A program made the translations under genes and the position numbers. This document shows, piece after piece, positions 24,560-34,995 of a DNA stretch of 64,000 nt. The stretch spans positions 1,964,501 to 2,028,500 of the forward strand of contig OX457060.1 of NCBI GenBank assembly GCA_949752795.1, in the 5' to 3' direction. The notes under the pieces are model-generated. The model had not been told where the DNA came from and did no database searches. It saw nothing but the letters and a program-made list of their open reading frames with translations. The first letter of the stretch is position 1. Each line of letters begins with the position of its first letter. This DNA comes from Hyperoodon ampullatus (taxonomy: Eukaryota > Chordata > Mammalia > Artiodactyla > Ziphiidae).

Positions 24560-24960
24560 GATACAGCCCCTTTAAAAATCTGTCTTTGGAAATGTTGCGG
24601 CTTGGGCTTATCCTGCATTAATATTTTTTGTGTGTATTGCTTTTCAGAAAATGCTTAATTCATATGAATGTGATTGGCAGGCGCCACAGAATGTGATGGT
24701 TTCTATTTATGGTTGATGTTAATCCCTTGACCTTATGGTAGTTTAAATTTCTGGTACAAATTCCTTTTCCACGATGTTATAGCTCCTTCCTGGACTGCTG
24801 TAATTGTGTCATTTATCAATGTGAAAAATGGACTTTGAAATGTAATAGTCCAGAGCTAATATGGAGAGCAGCAAGGGAATTTGGTATGCTTAGAGAAGAG
24901 CTGTTTCCATGGAAACTAATTCCTTTGAGCAAGGTCCCTGGGTCCCCTGGCTGCAGGGTG
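24560..24960. other. Unique segment with a perfect RFX-like palindrome
   Basis: No repeat recognised. It has homeobox-like core sites (TTAATTCATATGAATG at about 24,656-24,671) and GTTTCCATGGAAAC at 24903-24916. The look is that of a conserved non-coding element, but conservation cannot be measured here. Confidence 0.4.
24903..24916. promoter_or_regulatory. X-box-like palindrome GTTTCCATGGAAAC
   Basis: Perfect 14-bp palindrome built of two half sites like those of RFX dimers (model GTTGCCATGGCAAC). Confidence 0.45.
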
Positions 24961-24979
24961 ATTTGTGTGTCCAGGTGAT

Positions 24980-25090
24980 ACAACCTGGATTCCAGGCTTA
25001 GCTCTGACATGAATCACCAAGTGAGGTAGGCAAGTCCCTTAACCTCTCTGGGACTTCATGTGCTTATTTGTGACTTGAAGAAGGCAGACA
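24980..25090 (+). repeat. MIR SINE
   Basis: GGATTCCAGGCTTAGCTCTG, GCAAGTCCCTTAACCTCTCT and GGGACTTCATGTGCTTATTT follow the MIR core in sense. Confidence 0.8.
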
Positions 25091-25134
25091 AGTTCAGTGT
25101 TTACTAGACTTTGGAGTATTAGTGACTGGTAATA

Positions 25135-25490
25135 TATCTTTTAAAAGTTTTTATTTTGGAATCATTTGAGATTCATAGAGAATTTGCAATACTAATACAG
25201 AGAGTTCCCACACCTTTCACCCAGCTTCCCCTAATGTTAATGCATTACTAACCACAGCATATTTAAGAAATTAACATAGGTACAATATTATGGACTAATC
25301 TACAGACTTTATTTGGATTTTCCTAGTTTTTTCACTAATATCTTTTTCTGGTCCAGGATCTGATCCAGGATTCCACTTTGCATTTGGTTTTCATGTCTCC
25401 TTAGTCTCCTCTGATCTGAGATCATTTCTCAGTCTTTGTTTATCACACCTCGTCAGTTTTAATGAGTACCGGCCAGCTATATTGTAGGAC
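25135..25490 (-). repeat. L1M 3' region, antisense
   Basis: ATAGAGAATTTGCAATACTA, GAGAGTTCCCACACCTTTCA and CATTTGGTTTTCATGTCTCC match the antisense of old L1M 3' UTRs. Confidence 0.7.
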
Positions 25491-25564
25491 GTCCCAACCA
25501 GTCATGCTTTTAGGAAGAAAAACAAAATCGGAGGACCAGTTTAGAGCTGGAAAACTTAGACAAG

Positions 25565-26180
25565 AGAGGTGTATGAGTGAGGTCTCTAGTTGCAAGTGAC
25601 AGAAAACCAACCTTGAACTGTCCTGTCAAACAAGGGATTTATTGACTCAGGTAGCTAAAAGGCCAAAGGCATATGTGGCTTCAGAATGGCATTCGTATCC
25701 AGTTCTGCTCTCTTTGCTTGATTCTTCTCTTCTCTGAACAGTCAGATCATTCTCAGATATGCACTCACCACAGAGTTACAAGACAGCTGCCAGCAGCCCA
25801 CATGGCTATATCCATCCAGTGTATGCATGTGTGATGCTCACCTCTGTTCCACTTTCCCAGCTAGGCTCTCACTGGCTCTGATTCTGCCATCAGCCCATCC
25901 TCGAACCAGAGGGAAAAGATAAATGGTTTTCTGCTTCAGGTGTGAGGATGTGTTGCCCAGAGTTGTGGCCACCATCTTGTGACCAGCAAGCTGACAGCTG
26001 AGGAGGACACAAGAACCTTTAACAATGGACAGGAACCTGGGTTCTGGATGATGTCATTTAGCTGTGGAATTAACCAACCTTGGATCTGGGTGGGTTATAT
26101 GAAATAATAAATCCCCTTGATTTAGCTTCTGTTAGTTGAGTCTCATATTACTTCCAGCCAAAAGCATCCTAAACAACACA
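25565..26180 (+). repeat. Old mammalian repeat, possibly LTR-type
   Basis: Starts with GCAAGTGACAGAAAACCAAC and GGGATTTATTGACTCAGG (same family as 21,425). From about 25,950 it continues with CCACCATCTTGTGACCAGCA and ends CCAGCCAAAAGCATCCTAAA, a dispersed mammalian pattern. The family is not resolved. Confidence 0.45.
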
Positions 26181-26298
26181 CAGATATTGCAGGTTTCCTT
26201 GTTGGATATAGGATATTACCTTGATACAGGCTTGTTTGTTGGCATGCATTTGACAGCACAATACAAACTGGAGTTCAATATATTCTGGTTCATAGTAT

Positions 26299-26523
26299 TT
26301 TTTGGGTTTTTGTTTGTTTGTTTGTTTTTTGCAGTACATGGTCCTCTCACTGTTGTGGCCTCTCCCGTTGCGGAGCACAGGCCCTGGACGCGCAGGCTCA
26401 GCGGCCATGGCTCAGGGGCCCAGCCGCTCCGCAGCATGTGGGATCCTCCCGGACCGGGGCACGAACCCGTGTCCCCTGCATCAGCAGGCGGACCCTCAAC
26501 CACTGTGCCACCACGGAAGCCCC
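26299..26523 (-). mobile_element. CHR-type tRNA-derived SINE, antisense
   Basis: (GTTT)n tail on the left, body 26331-26523, with GGGTTCGTGCC B box on the minus strand. The flanks TTCATAGTATTTTTT (about 26289) and TTCATAGTTTTTT (26524) look like a slightly changed target duplication. Confidence 0.92.
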
Positions 26524-27935
26524 TTCATAGTTTTTTAAAATCAGAGTTATTGTTGAAAAATCCAGCTTCACATAGGCATTTTGGCAAAAACAGAAGTGAT
26601 GCTCTTCAATTTTACATAACATAGAACATCTAAGTAGTAGCTCTAATGTTTCTGGTGGTTTCTTCCCATGAAGACTGGAAGTAAGCCACTGGTGACAGGC
26701 CAGGGAGGGGACAGGAAAGGGTCCACAGGGTGTTCCTCACTCAGAACATGCCCAATACTTAGGCTTCTGCTCATCCAATGGGTACAATCTGGAGTTGGTC
26801 AGAAAGGGACACCTTGCCTGGAGAACAGTTTCTTATGACAAATAATTGGGCATCCTGGGCTGAGATGATCTCGTCTAAGGCCCTTTCAAATCAGTCAGGC
26901 TAGTACTGCGTGCTGTAATGGTGTGGAGGTCACCATACCAACAGCAGTGGGGACCTTTCAGTGTAATTATCAGCGAGATAATGAAAAGCTGAGTGATAAA
27001 GTTTTTTTAAAATAAGATTTCTAGAAAAGGACAAAAGTTTTTTTATAAAACGATAAAAACTGATTTTTAAAATCCTATTTAAACCCCCTTTTTAGAATCA
27101 CTGGGATTAAAAAACAACAACAGTAACAGTGTAATTATCACTGAGAAAACAAACCCCAGTCCATGATTTACCATTAAGGAGTCATCATTTCAAGAGCTAA
27201 AGGAATGACAATTTGGAAATGCACTGACTTCTCCCATCTTTATGTGCTATACACTTACTTTTGTAATGATGTATATAAATAGTTTTTGCTTGTCCTCTAA
27301 GCGTTTAAAAATTAAAACAGTTTCTACTCCTTCCCTCCGTCCAACACACATTTTCTCACGAGCAGACACATACTTACGTGAATACACTCAGACCTCTTGT
27401 GGATCCACATATTTTGGGCATGTACATGAAACCATTTATGAGGGTTTAATCCATGAATCATAAACAGAAGATTCTCATTAAGAATGGGCAGTGGCTTCTT
27501 TAAGCTTGCATAGTACTTACGGTATTATGTACTCTCAACACTTTATGGGAGTCTCAGAGATTCACAGCAGACTCTGCATTGTAATATTAACTCAGATATG
27601 GTATGAAGCCCAAGAGGCAATAATCTGATACAGTAGCAACCCTTTATTCAGGGCCTGGCATGGAGTACGTTGTTAAAAATATTTGTTGAGAAAATGAATG
27701 ACCACCCCCATTTTCACAGCTAAATAAGGGAAATAGGGGTGTCAGGATAAAAAGTTATAAGGCAGAGCTTTAGGGAAAAACCAGTGATTTCAGGATAAAT
27801 AGCAACTATTCCTGGATTACTCACCGAAACTATTTTTAAGTTTCTATATAAATTTCAACATGGCTGTGGACAGTTGGGCAGATTCGTCACTTTCCTGTGA
27901 ATTTCATCTTTAGTGTAAAACTGGCTCTGTTTCTT
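26524..27935. other. Intergenic, mostly unassigned
   Basis: No gene. A MIR/L2-like fragment (GGGCCTGGCATGGAGTACG, AAATATTTGTTGAGAAAATG) lies at about 27,650-27,700. The rest is unique or unrecognised. Confidence 0.45.
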
Positions 27936-28151
27936 TTTTCTTTTTTTTTTTTTTTTTTTGCAGCACGCGGGCCTCTCACTGATGTGGCCTCTCCCGTTGT
28001 GGAGCACAGGCTCCGGACGCGCAGGCTCAGCGGCCATGGCTCACGGGCCCAGCCGCTCCACGGCATGTGGGATCCTCCCGGACCGGGGCACGAACCCGTG
28101 TCCCCTGCATCGGCAGGCGGACTCTCAACCACTGCGCCACCAGAGAAGCCC
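27936..28151 (-). mobile_element. CHR-type tRNA-derived SINE, antisense
   Basis: Poly-T tail 27936-27959, body 27960-28151. A perfect 13-bp duplication GGCTCTGTTTCTT flanks it at 27923-27935 and 28152-28164. Confidence 0.95.
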
Positions 28152-28164
28152 GGCTCTGTTTCTT

Positions 28165-29004
28165 GAGCCCATGTTTTGGGGGTAGCTGCTGCTCTCTGCA
28201 GCCCACACAAAGGCATAAGGGCTTGGCCCTCAAACTGCTGAGAGGCCAACACTTTCCTTCTAGGTCTCAAATTAGTTTAACTGAAACCCTATCTTTATGT
28301 GGGTCAGGGCTTCCTTTTTCCTTAAAAACTTTTTTTCCCCATTTTGAAAACAAACAAAAAAAAACACCCTCCTATTTCCAGAAATTCCTTGCAATTCTTT
28401 ATTTCCTGTTGGCTTCTTCAGGGGCATTTTTTGCTAATGAAGTTTCAAGATGATTTCTTGAAACTGTTATAAAGTTATGTAACTTTGCTGATTTAAAACT
28501 ATCTTCTTTGCTAGATTCTTAACTGTTGAGTCTCTCTTTTCAGAATGGAGACTCGTTCTTAACTATTGATGGTCACGATGGTGAAACTAGGGAGGATTTT
28601 ACGCCATATTGATCTCAGTTGCGAAGAATATGAAGTTAAGCATTTTTTTCCCCTTTTCTGTAACTGTCCTCTACTCTGTAACAGTTGTATTACCTACTAT
28701 TTTAACCCTGCTGATTCATACTATTTCACCAAAACCCATTTTTGGACTCCAGGGTCAACCATGGGCTTGTTTCTGGGTTCCTGGGACATGCTGTCCAGAA
28801 GACAACCTTGTACCAGGAGCCAGGACATGAGGCCCAGTTCCCGATTCTGCCTTGGTTTCCCTGTCTGCAAAGCACAGAGCCCGCAGTGAGTGTCTTTATG
28901 GTTCCTTCAGTCCCAGGCATGCTTCTGTCTAGGTATTCTGCCAGGCATTCTCTTTCTAAAGGCCTCAGAGAAGAAAATTCTAGAGTCCATGGGTTCTCTT
29001 TTTT
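28165..29004. other. Intergenic, nothing firm
   Basis: No gene. About 28,790-28,890 has weak MIR-like text (CCTTGGTTTCCCTGTCTGCA). Confidence 0.4.
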
Positions 29005-29285
29005 TTTTTTTAATTGAAGTATAGTTGATTTACAATGTTTCTGGTGTACAGCAAAGTGATTCAGATGTATATAATACATATATATATAATATATGTATTA
29101 TATATGTATATATATCATATATATTATGTACATTATATATCTGATATATAATATATATAATATATGTGATATATATCTATATGTTCTTTTTCAGATTCTT
29201 TCCATTGTAGGTTATTACAAGATATTGAATATAGTTCCCTGTGCTATACAGTAGGACCTTGTTGTTTATCTATTTCATGGGTTCT
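29005..29285 (-). mobile_element. L1 3' end, antisense, with expanded AT tract
   Basis: TTAATTGAAGTATAGTTGAT, TACAGCAAAGTGATTCAG, then after the AT tract AATATAGTTCCCTGTGCTAT and ACAGTAGGACCTTGTTGTTT: the reversed L1 3' UTR. About 29,068-29,185 is a TA-rich quasi-palindromic microsatellite grown from the TATATA of the element. Confidence 0.88.
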
Positions 29286-29477
29286 TTAATTTTTTCTGCC
29301 TGTTAGCTCTAAAAATTTCTTCCTTCCATCCTATAGATCTTTTCCCATTCATTCAAGATCCGCATCTTCAGCCACAGGGATAGCTGGCATTTGTGTGCTG
29401 ATGGATGTAGAACAGTTGACTTTTCTTCATAAATGTTGACTACCGTAATTATTCATTTGTTTCAGAATAACGATTGC

Positions 29478-29640
29478 AGGAGGGATGGCCTGGTGCAAGG
29501 AGCATGGGCTGGGTGGGAAAGACCGTCCTCCGACCTTGGCTCTCTGAATCTCCTTCCCCCCTCTGTAAAGTGGGGACCTGGCCACCCTGGCCGCAGGGCC
29601 ATTGTGAGGCTGAATTTAGACAATGCGGAGTGGGCCGTCC
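29478..29640 (+). repeat. MIR SINE (diverged)
   Basis: AGCATGGGCTGGGTGG, CCTCCGACCTTGGCTCTCTG, CCCCTCTGTAAAGTGGGGAC and GGCCATTGTGAGGCTGAATT follow the MIR layout. Confidence 0.6.
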
Positions 29641-30200
29641 TCAGGCTCTGCGATTTGGGGGCCGCCCGTCTCCTGCCGAGGCAAGGATCCGCTGTGCACC
29701 GCCACCCGTCAAGAGCGGCTTTAGACCCGGTGCAGTGCTTGGTGGAATGCGGGGGGCTATAAATAATAAAAAGAATAAGGTGAAGACAGAGACTCCGAGA
29801 GAATCTGGCTCCCTGTGATTCCGCTGGGGCGCCGGGCAGGGAGCGTTTATTCCGAGCACCGCAGCTCCCTCCTGTGTTTCCCCCCCAACCCCGGGTAAAA
29901 AACAAACAGAAAAACTTTCCCGAACTTTCCCATTCCTCCGTGGCCTGGCTGCGAACGCTGAAATTCCAACCCGTGTTTGTTGTCACCCGCGGGCCCGTTT
30001 CCATGGCTACCCAGATTCCAGGCGCTGGCCCGGGGCCCACCACAACGCATCCCCCAAAGTCTCCTTGACAGAGGAGAGCCAGAGAGAAGCGGGGCCCTCG
30101 CGTTCTCCCCGCAGCCCTGCCTCAGCCCCGCTCGTGTGTGCTGTGCGTGTTATAGGTGGTTCTGCTCAGCACCAGGTTTGGGGGGTGAGCACGACGTAAC
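29641..30200. other. Orphan GC-rich patch without a known gene
   Basis: CG dinucleotides are clearly denser than in the surrounding 30 kb (for example 29,640-29,700 and 29,940-30,110), and there is a RFX-like X-box at 29997-30010. The open frames here have no family. It could be a distal promoter, an enhancer or a lncRNA start; nothing in the sequence decides between these. Confidence 0.4.
29997..30010. promoter_or_regulatory. X-box-like motif GTTTCCATGGCTAC
   Basis: Twelve of 14 positions match the RFX X-box model GTTGCCATGGCAAC. It lies inside the GC-rich patch. Confidence 0.45.
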
Positions 30201-30820
30201 AATTTCCTCCACTTCTCTTTTCCTCTTTGAAGCTGAGGAATTACTTTCTTATACCAAACATTACACCCTTGGCAAACACTCCAGATGGTTCTCATTAACA
30301 TTCCAATTCCTTTTCTTGCGATTCCTTTCCCCCCCATTCTTCTCACACTGCTATCTCAAAAATAAACACCAGGTGGGAGACTGCTGAAGGGCCCTGTGGC
30401 CGTGAAGGAGCCCCCAGGCCCTCTTCTCACCAATGGCCACCTCTGTCCTTCCCGGGGCTGGCTGGCATAAACACACACCGGGGGCGGGGCATATTTCATG
30501 TTAAGGGTGCCCTTGGCTTTGGTCTCTGTAGGAAGAGGGGCAGAGAGACAGCTAGGTGCCTGCTCCCCACGAGGCCCTGGCCCAGACTGGCAGAGGGACT
30601 GGGGCGGGGGCTGCTGACCACCCCAGGGAGCGTTCACTGAGGCCTCTGCAGCCTACTCGAGACACAGGAGTGAGACACACTTGCTTTAAGGAGCCAGAGG
30701 GAGGGATTGCCAATGCTTTTTGGCCATAATTGCAGCCGAGCAAGCCACAGGCTTTGCTCCCACATCTGGAAAAATTTGCTTGCGCAGGAAAAGTGTGTAT
30801 GTGTCCAAGGATGTGTATTT
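30201..30820. other. Intergenic, nothing recognised
   Basis: Unique sequence right of the GC-rich patch; no gene signal. Confidence 0.45.
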
Positions 30821-33040
30821 GATGTGTTTTTATTTCCAACTTTATGAGAAAAATTTTAAAATAGTTGAAAAAATAATACAAAGAATACCCATATCCCTCC
30901 ACCTAGATCCAACAAGTATTACATTTTGTCATATTTGCTTTCTCTCTCTCCCTCTCTCTCTCTCGCTGCATCTTTCTAGATAGATGGAGAGATGATAGAT
31001 AGATCAATCTCTATGTCAAATGTCTACGCATTTGGAAGTTGGAATCTTGCCCCTGTAGTGTTTTATAACCTTTTATGTATTATAATTATGTACTATAGGA
31101 GTACATTCTTACTGTAAAATAGTCATATGTTCAAATAATACAGAAGATTAGAGAGTAGAAGCAAAAGCCCTGTACTGGCTCCTCCTCCGCCTGCCTCCTC
31201 ACCCTTCAGGGTAGTTTGGTTGGTGTCCTTCTTGACCTTTGTCTGATGTTTTGCAGACATATGCATGTTTAAATAGAAACATATACTTTTGTTATATGTA
31301 TTTTTAAACGTAAATGAGATCATACTATACACGCTCTTCTGCAATGTGTTCTTCACTGGAGAATACGTCTGAGACCTTTTCTATGTTAGCACTTGGAGCC
31401 CTGCCTCATTCCTGAACTACTGTGGAGTAGCTCCAAAAGGTGGCTGTACAGTAATTTTCTTAACTATTCCCTCTTGATGGACACTTCAGTTATTGTTATT
31501 TTTTCATTCCTCACAATGATGCAATTAATATCCTTAGAAGATATTTCCTTCAGGACATGTAGTAGTATTTCTCTTTGACAGCCGCTTAGAGGTAGAATCC
31601 TGGGTTGGATGGAATGCATATTTTACATTTGGATAAATACTGCCAAACTGCTTTTCAAAGTGGCTCCTCCAACATACACAGCCACTGAGAGAGCCCACTT
31701 CCCCTCATCCTCATGGACGTTCAATTTTATCAGTCTTTTTTAAGTGTTCACATTCGGATGAATGAGCAATGATTCCATTGTTGGCTTAATTTGCATTCCT
31801 TTGATTATTTGTAAGGTTTATCATTGTATCAGAGTTCAACTACAGATGACAGAAACCACTCTACATAGTTTATATAGAAAGATAGGTAGAAAGAGGGTAG
31901 CGGAACTACTTGGATTAGAATAGGGGATTGGGTGTTTACAATTTTGCCAGATTAGGTGGAAGAGCAGGTTCTAGGTTGGGCTCCTAGGACTGGCTCCCAG
32001 ATCTCTAGCTCAGAACAGACCCAGCAAAGCAGTCTCCCCTTCTGCCATGACCAGGAAAGTGGGGATTGGAAAGCTGTGCCCCACCTACTGACTTGGCAAT
32101 CTGGGAACCAGGAAGCCTCAGCCACACCTGGTCTCCAGGACCACACTGCCTCAGCTGCATAGTGAATACCTTGCACCCTGTCCATAACACCCATGAAGCT
32201 GGAGACTGCATCTAGACACAGATCTCTACTATGTTGATGAAGGAAAAAAAAAACAAACCTAACCAAACCAAATATGAGAAATAAGGATCCCCCTTAACTC
32301 TGTGTACCAGCAGAGTCAGTAGACCTCCTGAGGGTACAGCTGCCCAGGGGAACCCAGGTCATAGGCAGAAGCTCAGCTCTAAAGGAGCCTGAGAATGCCT
32401 AATGCCTGTAGGCATTAGCTTTTCAGGCTCCAGTATGTGGCAAGGCAAGCTACAAAGTGGTAGGCACAGAGCTGCATGAATCAATTTGAAGAGTTTGTCA
32501 TGATCGTATTTTCATGTTTTGTACCTTCTTATTTTTTTCTGTGAATTGCCTGATTAGACCTATTGCCTATTTTTCTATTTGGGTTACTCTTTCTTTATAA
32601 TTTATAGAAGCTTTATGGGTTATCTGGAAAATAATCTTTGTTATACATATTAAGACCAACTTCTATTCTTTCAACATTATATTTTTTGCCATGTAGAAAT
32701 CTTAAATTTATCTGGTTTTATACTTTCTGGTTCCTAGGTTTTGTAGATTTAAGAAGGCCTCTCCCATCTCAAGGTTCCTAAAGTATTCAACTACATTTTC
32801 CCCTAACAACATCTTTAAAATTTTTTTAGTTTAATTCTTTAAATCATCTTGAGTATGTGGTGTGAGGTAGGGATCTAACCTAGGTTTTATTTTCCCACAT
32901 GGGAAGCCAGTTGTCCCAGCATAATTTGTTGAATGAATTTACTTTACTTTATTATACTTTAAATTTGCAGAAGTTTAAAAAATATAGAATGACTGCTTAG
33001 CCTTTGCTGATGCAGAACCAGGGTAAAGTTTTAAAAAAAT
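30821..33040 (-). mobile_element. Old L1M 3' part, antisense, split by another repeat
   Basis: Antisense L1 3' phrases include AATACCCATATCCCTCCACC, TACTGCCAAACTGCTTTTCA, GGCTTAATTTGCATTCCTTT and ATGGGAAGCCAGTTGTCCCA. A different old repeat (about 31,830-32,480, with CAACTACAGATGACAGAAACC) interrupts it. A (TC)n tract is at about 30,942-30,965. Confidence 0.75.
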
Positions 33041-33089
33041 TAACTTGTTATCACTTCACATTTTGGTTCTCTTTAAAATAGGGGTTTGG

Positions 33090-34015
33090 CATTTCTTAAA
33101 GCAGAGGTATGACAAGATCATTCCCCTAATCAACGACCTTGATTGAGCCTCCTTTTCTCCAATACCTAGGTTTAATCTCTGTGCACTAGCCCTCTGCCTG
33201 CTCAACACCCACCATGGGCCTTTCCAGTTTTATTTCCCTCCTCCTTTGCCTGGAAGAGAGGTCACCACATTTGATTTGGCTGACAAAAGGGGAAAACATG
33301 TGCATATATCTATGTCAGCACATTCTTTATGACATTGTAATAATAGTTTGTGATGCTTCTCTCACCAACTGGTATTTCTCAATGTGGTCACCATCAATGT
33401 TTTAGAATAATTCTTTACTGCAGTATATGTAACAGCTCTACCACTACATGCAGCAGTAGCCTTGGACACCTCCCTTCCCCACCACCCCAGTCACTGTAAC
33501 ACCAACATTTCTCACGTTTCCAAACATACCAGCTCTGCCTCTTCGTTGGAAGGAGGCGAGAGAGGGAAGGAAGATCTGGGATTGAATCAGGAGTGACAGG
33601 ATATCATCACTCAGGGACTTTCCCAATTCCCCTTTGCATCTCTAGATGTCCAAAACCAGCCTGTCTTTCAAAGGCTACCTTTTCTACAAAGCTTTTCTAA
33701 ATTCCCTCAGCTCTAGACCTATTCCTCTTCTGCCTTCCTTCTTTCATGGCATTATCTTTATATCACCATCCATCCATCCATCCATCCATCCATCCCTGTG
33801 TCCATCTATCCACAAAGTATTTACTGAGTACTTATAGTACTCCAAGCACACTGACCACTTTCTTCTTAGATTATGACTCTTTGCCTAAGTGTCTTATCTG
33901 ATCTGTTGTAATCTCAGGTAAAATTCCACATCTGATCTACTCTTGCATCTCCCAGAGTGCTTCACACAGAGCTGGCGTTCCTGCTGAACGTCAGTAGAAT
34001 GAGTTACTGAATGCT
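33090..34015 (+). repeat. L2 LINE, sense (patchy)
   Basis: ATCATTCCCCTAATCAACGA, GCTCAACACCCACCATGGGC, AAAGGCTACCTTTTCTACAA and CAGAGCTGGCGTTCCTG...GAATGAGT fit the L2 sense 3' half. The family assignment is good, the exact limits are not. Confidence 0.6.
33767..33795. repeat. (CATC)n microsatellite
   Basis: Seven CATC units in a row inside the L2 fragment. Confidence 0.97.
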
Positions 34016-34479
34016 GACACGAGTTTTAACGTACGTTCCAAATCTTTATTCAAAGGCAGTGGAAATACTTTTTAAAAAAGCAATGCCATTCTGATTTTCA
34101 CAATATCTACATTATAATTTTCAAAAGTTACCTATAACCCCAAAACTATCCTTTTCCAGAAGAAGATAGAGTAAGATGTGACAATTTCCTTCTTGGCCGG
34201 TCTAATCTTGTTCCAAGAGGCAACCACTGCCAATAATTTGCTGTTTTTCCTTCCAGACTTATATAAAAACATGTTTATGTACATTCACATACAGATATAC
34301 CTACATGTACATTTATTATGTTTAAATTAGCACATATGTTAAGAGCTATAATGAAACATGAATTTTAGAATAAATTGTGAATTTATGAAGTAAATAAATT
34401 AAGATGTCTAATGTAAGTGTATACAGTTCTTTATAACTACAAAACAGTTTTGAATTTATTGTACTCATTTTATTCCCTA

Positions 34480-34580
34480 ACCCTGTGATGTAGGCTCAGA
34501 GAGGTTGACAGGCAGGCTCCTGGTCACACAGCTGGTAAGTAATAGAGGTAGAACTTGAACCCAGATGTTTTGCCTTCTTA
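34480..34580 (-). repeat. MIR SINE, antisense
   Basis: GGCTCAGAGAGGTTGACAGG, GGTCACACAGCTGGTAAGTA and GAGGTAGAACTTGAACCCAG: reversed MIR core. Confidence 0.85.
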
Positions 34581-34732
34581 TTCATTGCTGGTTCTATTAT
34601 ATAAAATAATCCCCGAGGATTTGGGGGGAATAATTATCTACATAATAAAATGAATTATTCTTTGCTTGACTTCTGAGTATCAGTGTAGAATTTTTTTTGG
34701 AAACACTTATTTTATTATATTGAAAACAAAAA

Positions 34733-34995
34733 AGCTAGTATTTATCAAGTGCTTCCCATGTGCCAGAAACTGTTCTAAGCACTTTACTTGCATTGTCTCA
34801 TTTAGTCCTCCAGTAAGCCATCATGTAAGCAGTATTGTCAACCCAATTTCCAACATGGAAACTCAGGTTCAGAAAGGTAAATAACTTATTTGAGGATGGG
34901 CACCAGATGTGCTATGCTGGCTTTTTTTTTTTTTTCCTACACTGGGTTTTCAACCTAGGTCTTCCTGCCTCCAAAGTCTGTACTTTTAGCCACTA
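34733..34995 (-). repeat. MIR SINE, antisense (second copy)
   Basis: AGTATTTATCAAGTGCTTCC, CATGTGCCAGAAACTGTTCT, GGAAACTCAGGTTCAGAAAG and TTTTCAACCTAGGTCTTCC cover most of the reversed MIR. Confidence 0.85.

Noticed and set aside
33767..33795. Regular (CATC)n as a CRISPR-like array
   Set aside because: Simple microsatellite without spacers in a mammalian genome.
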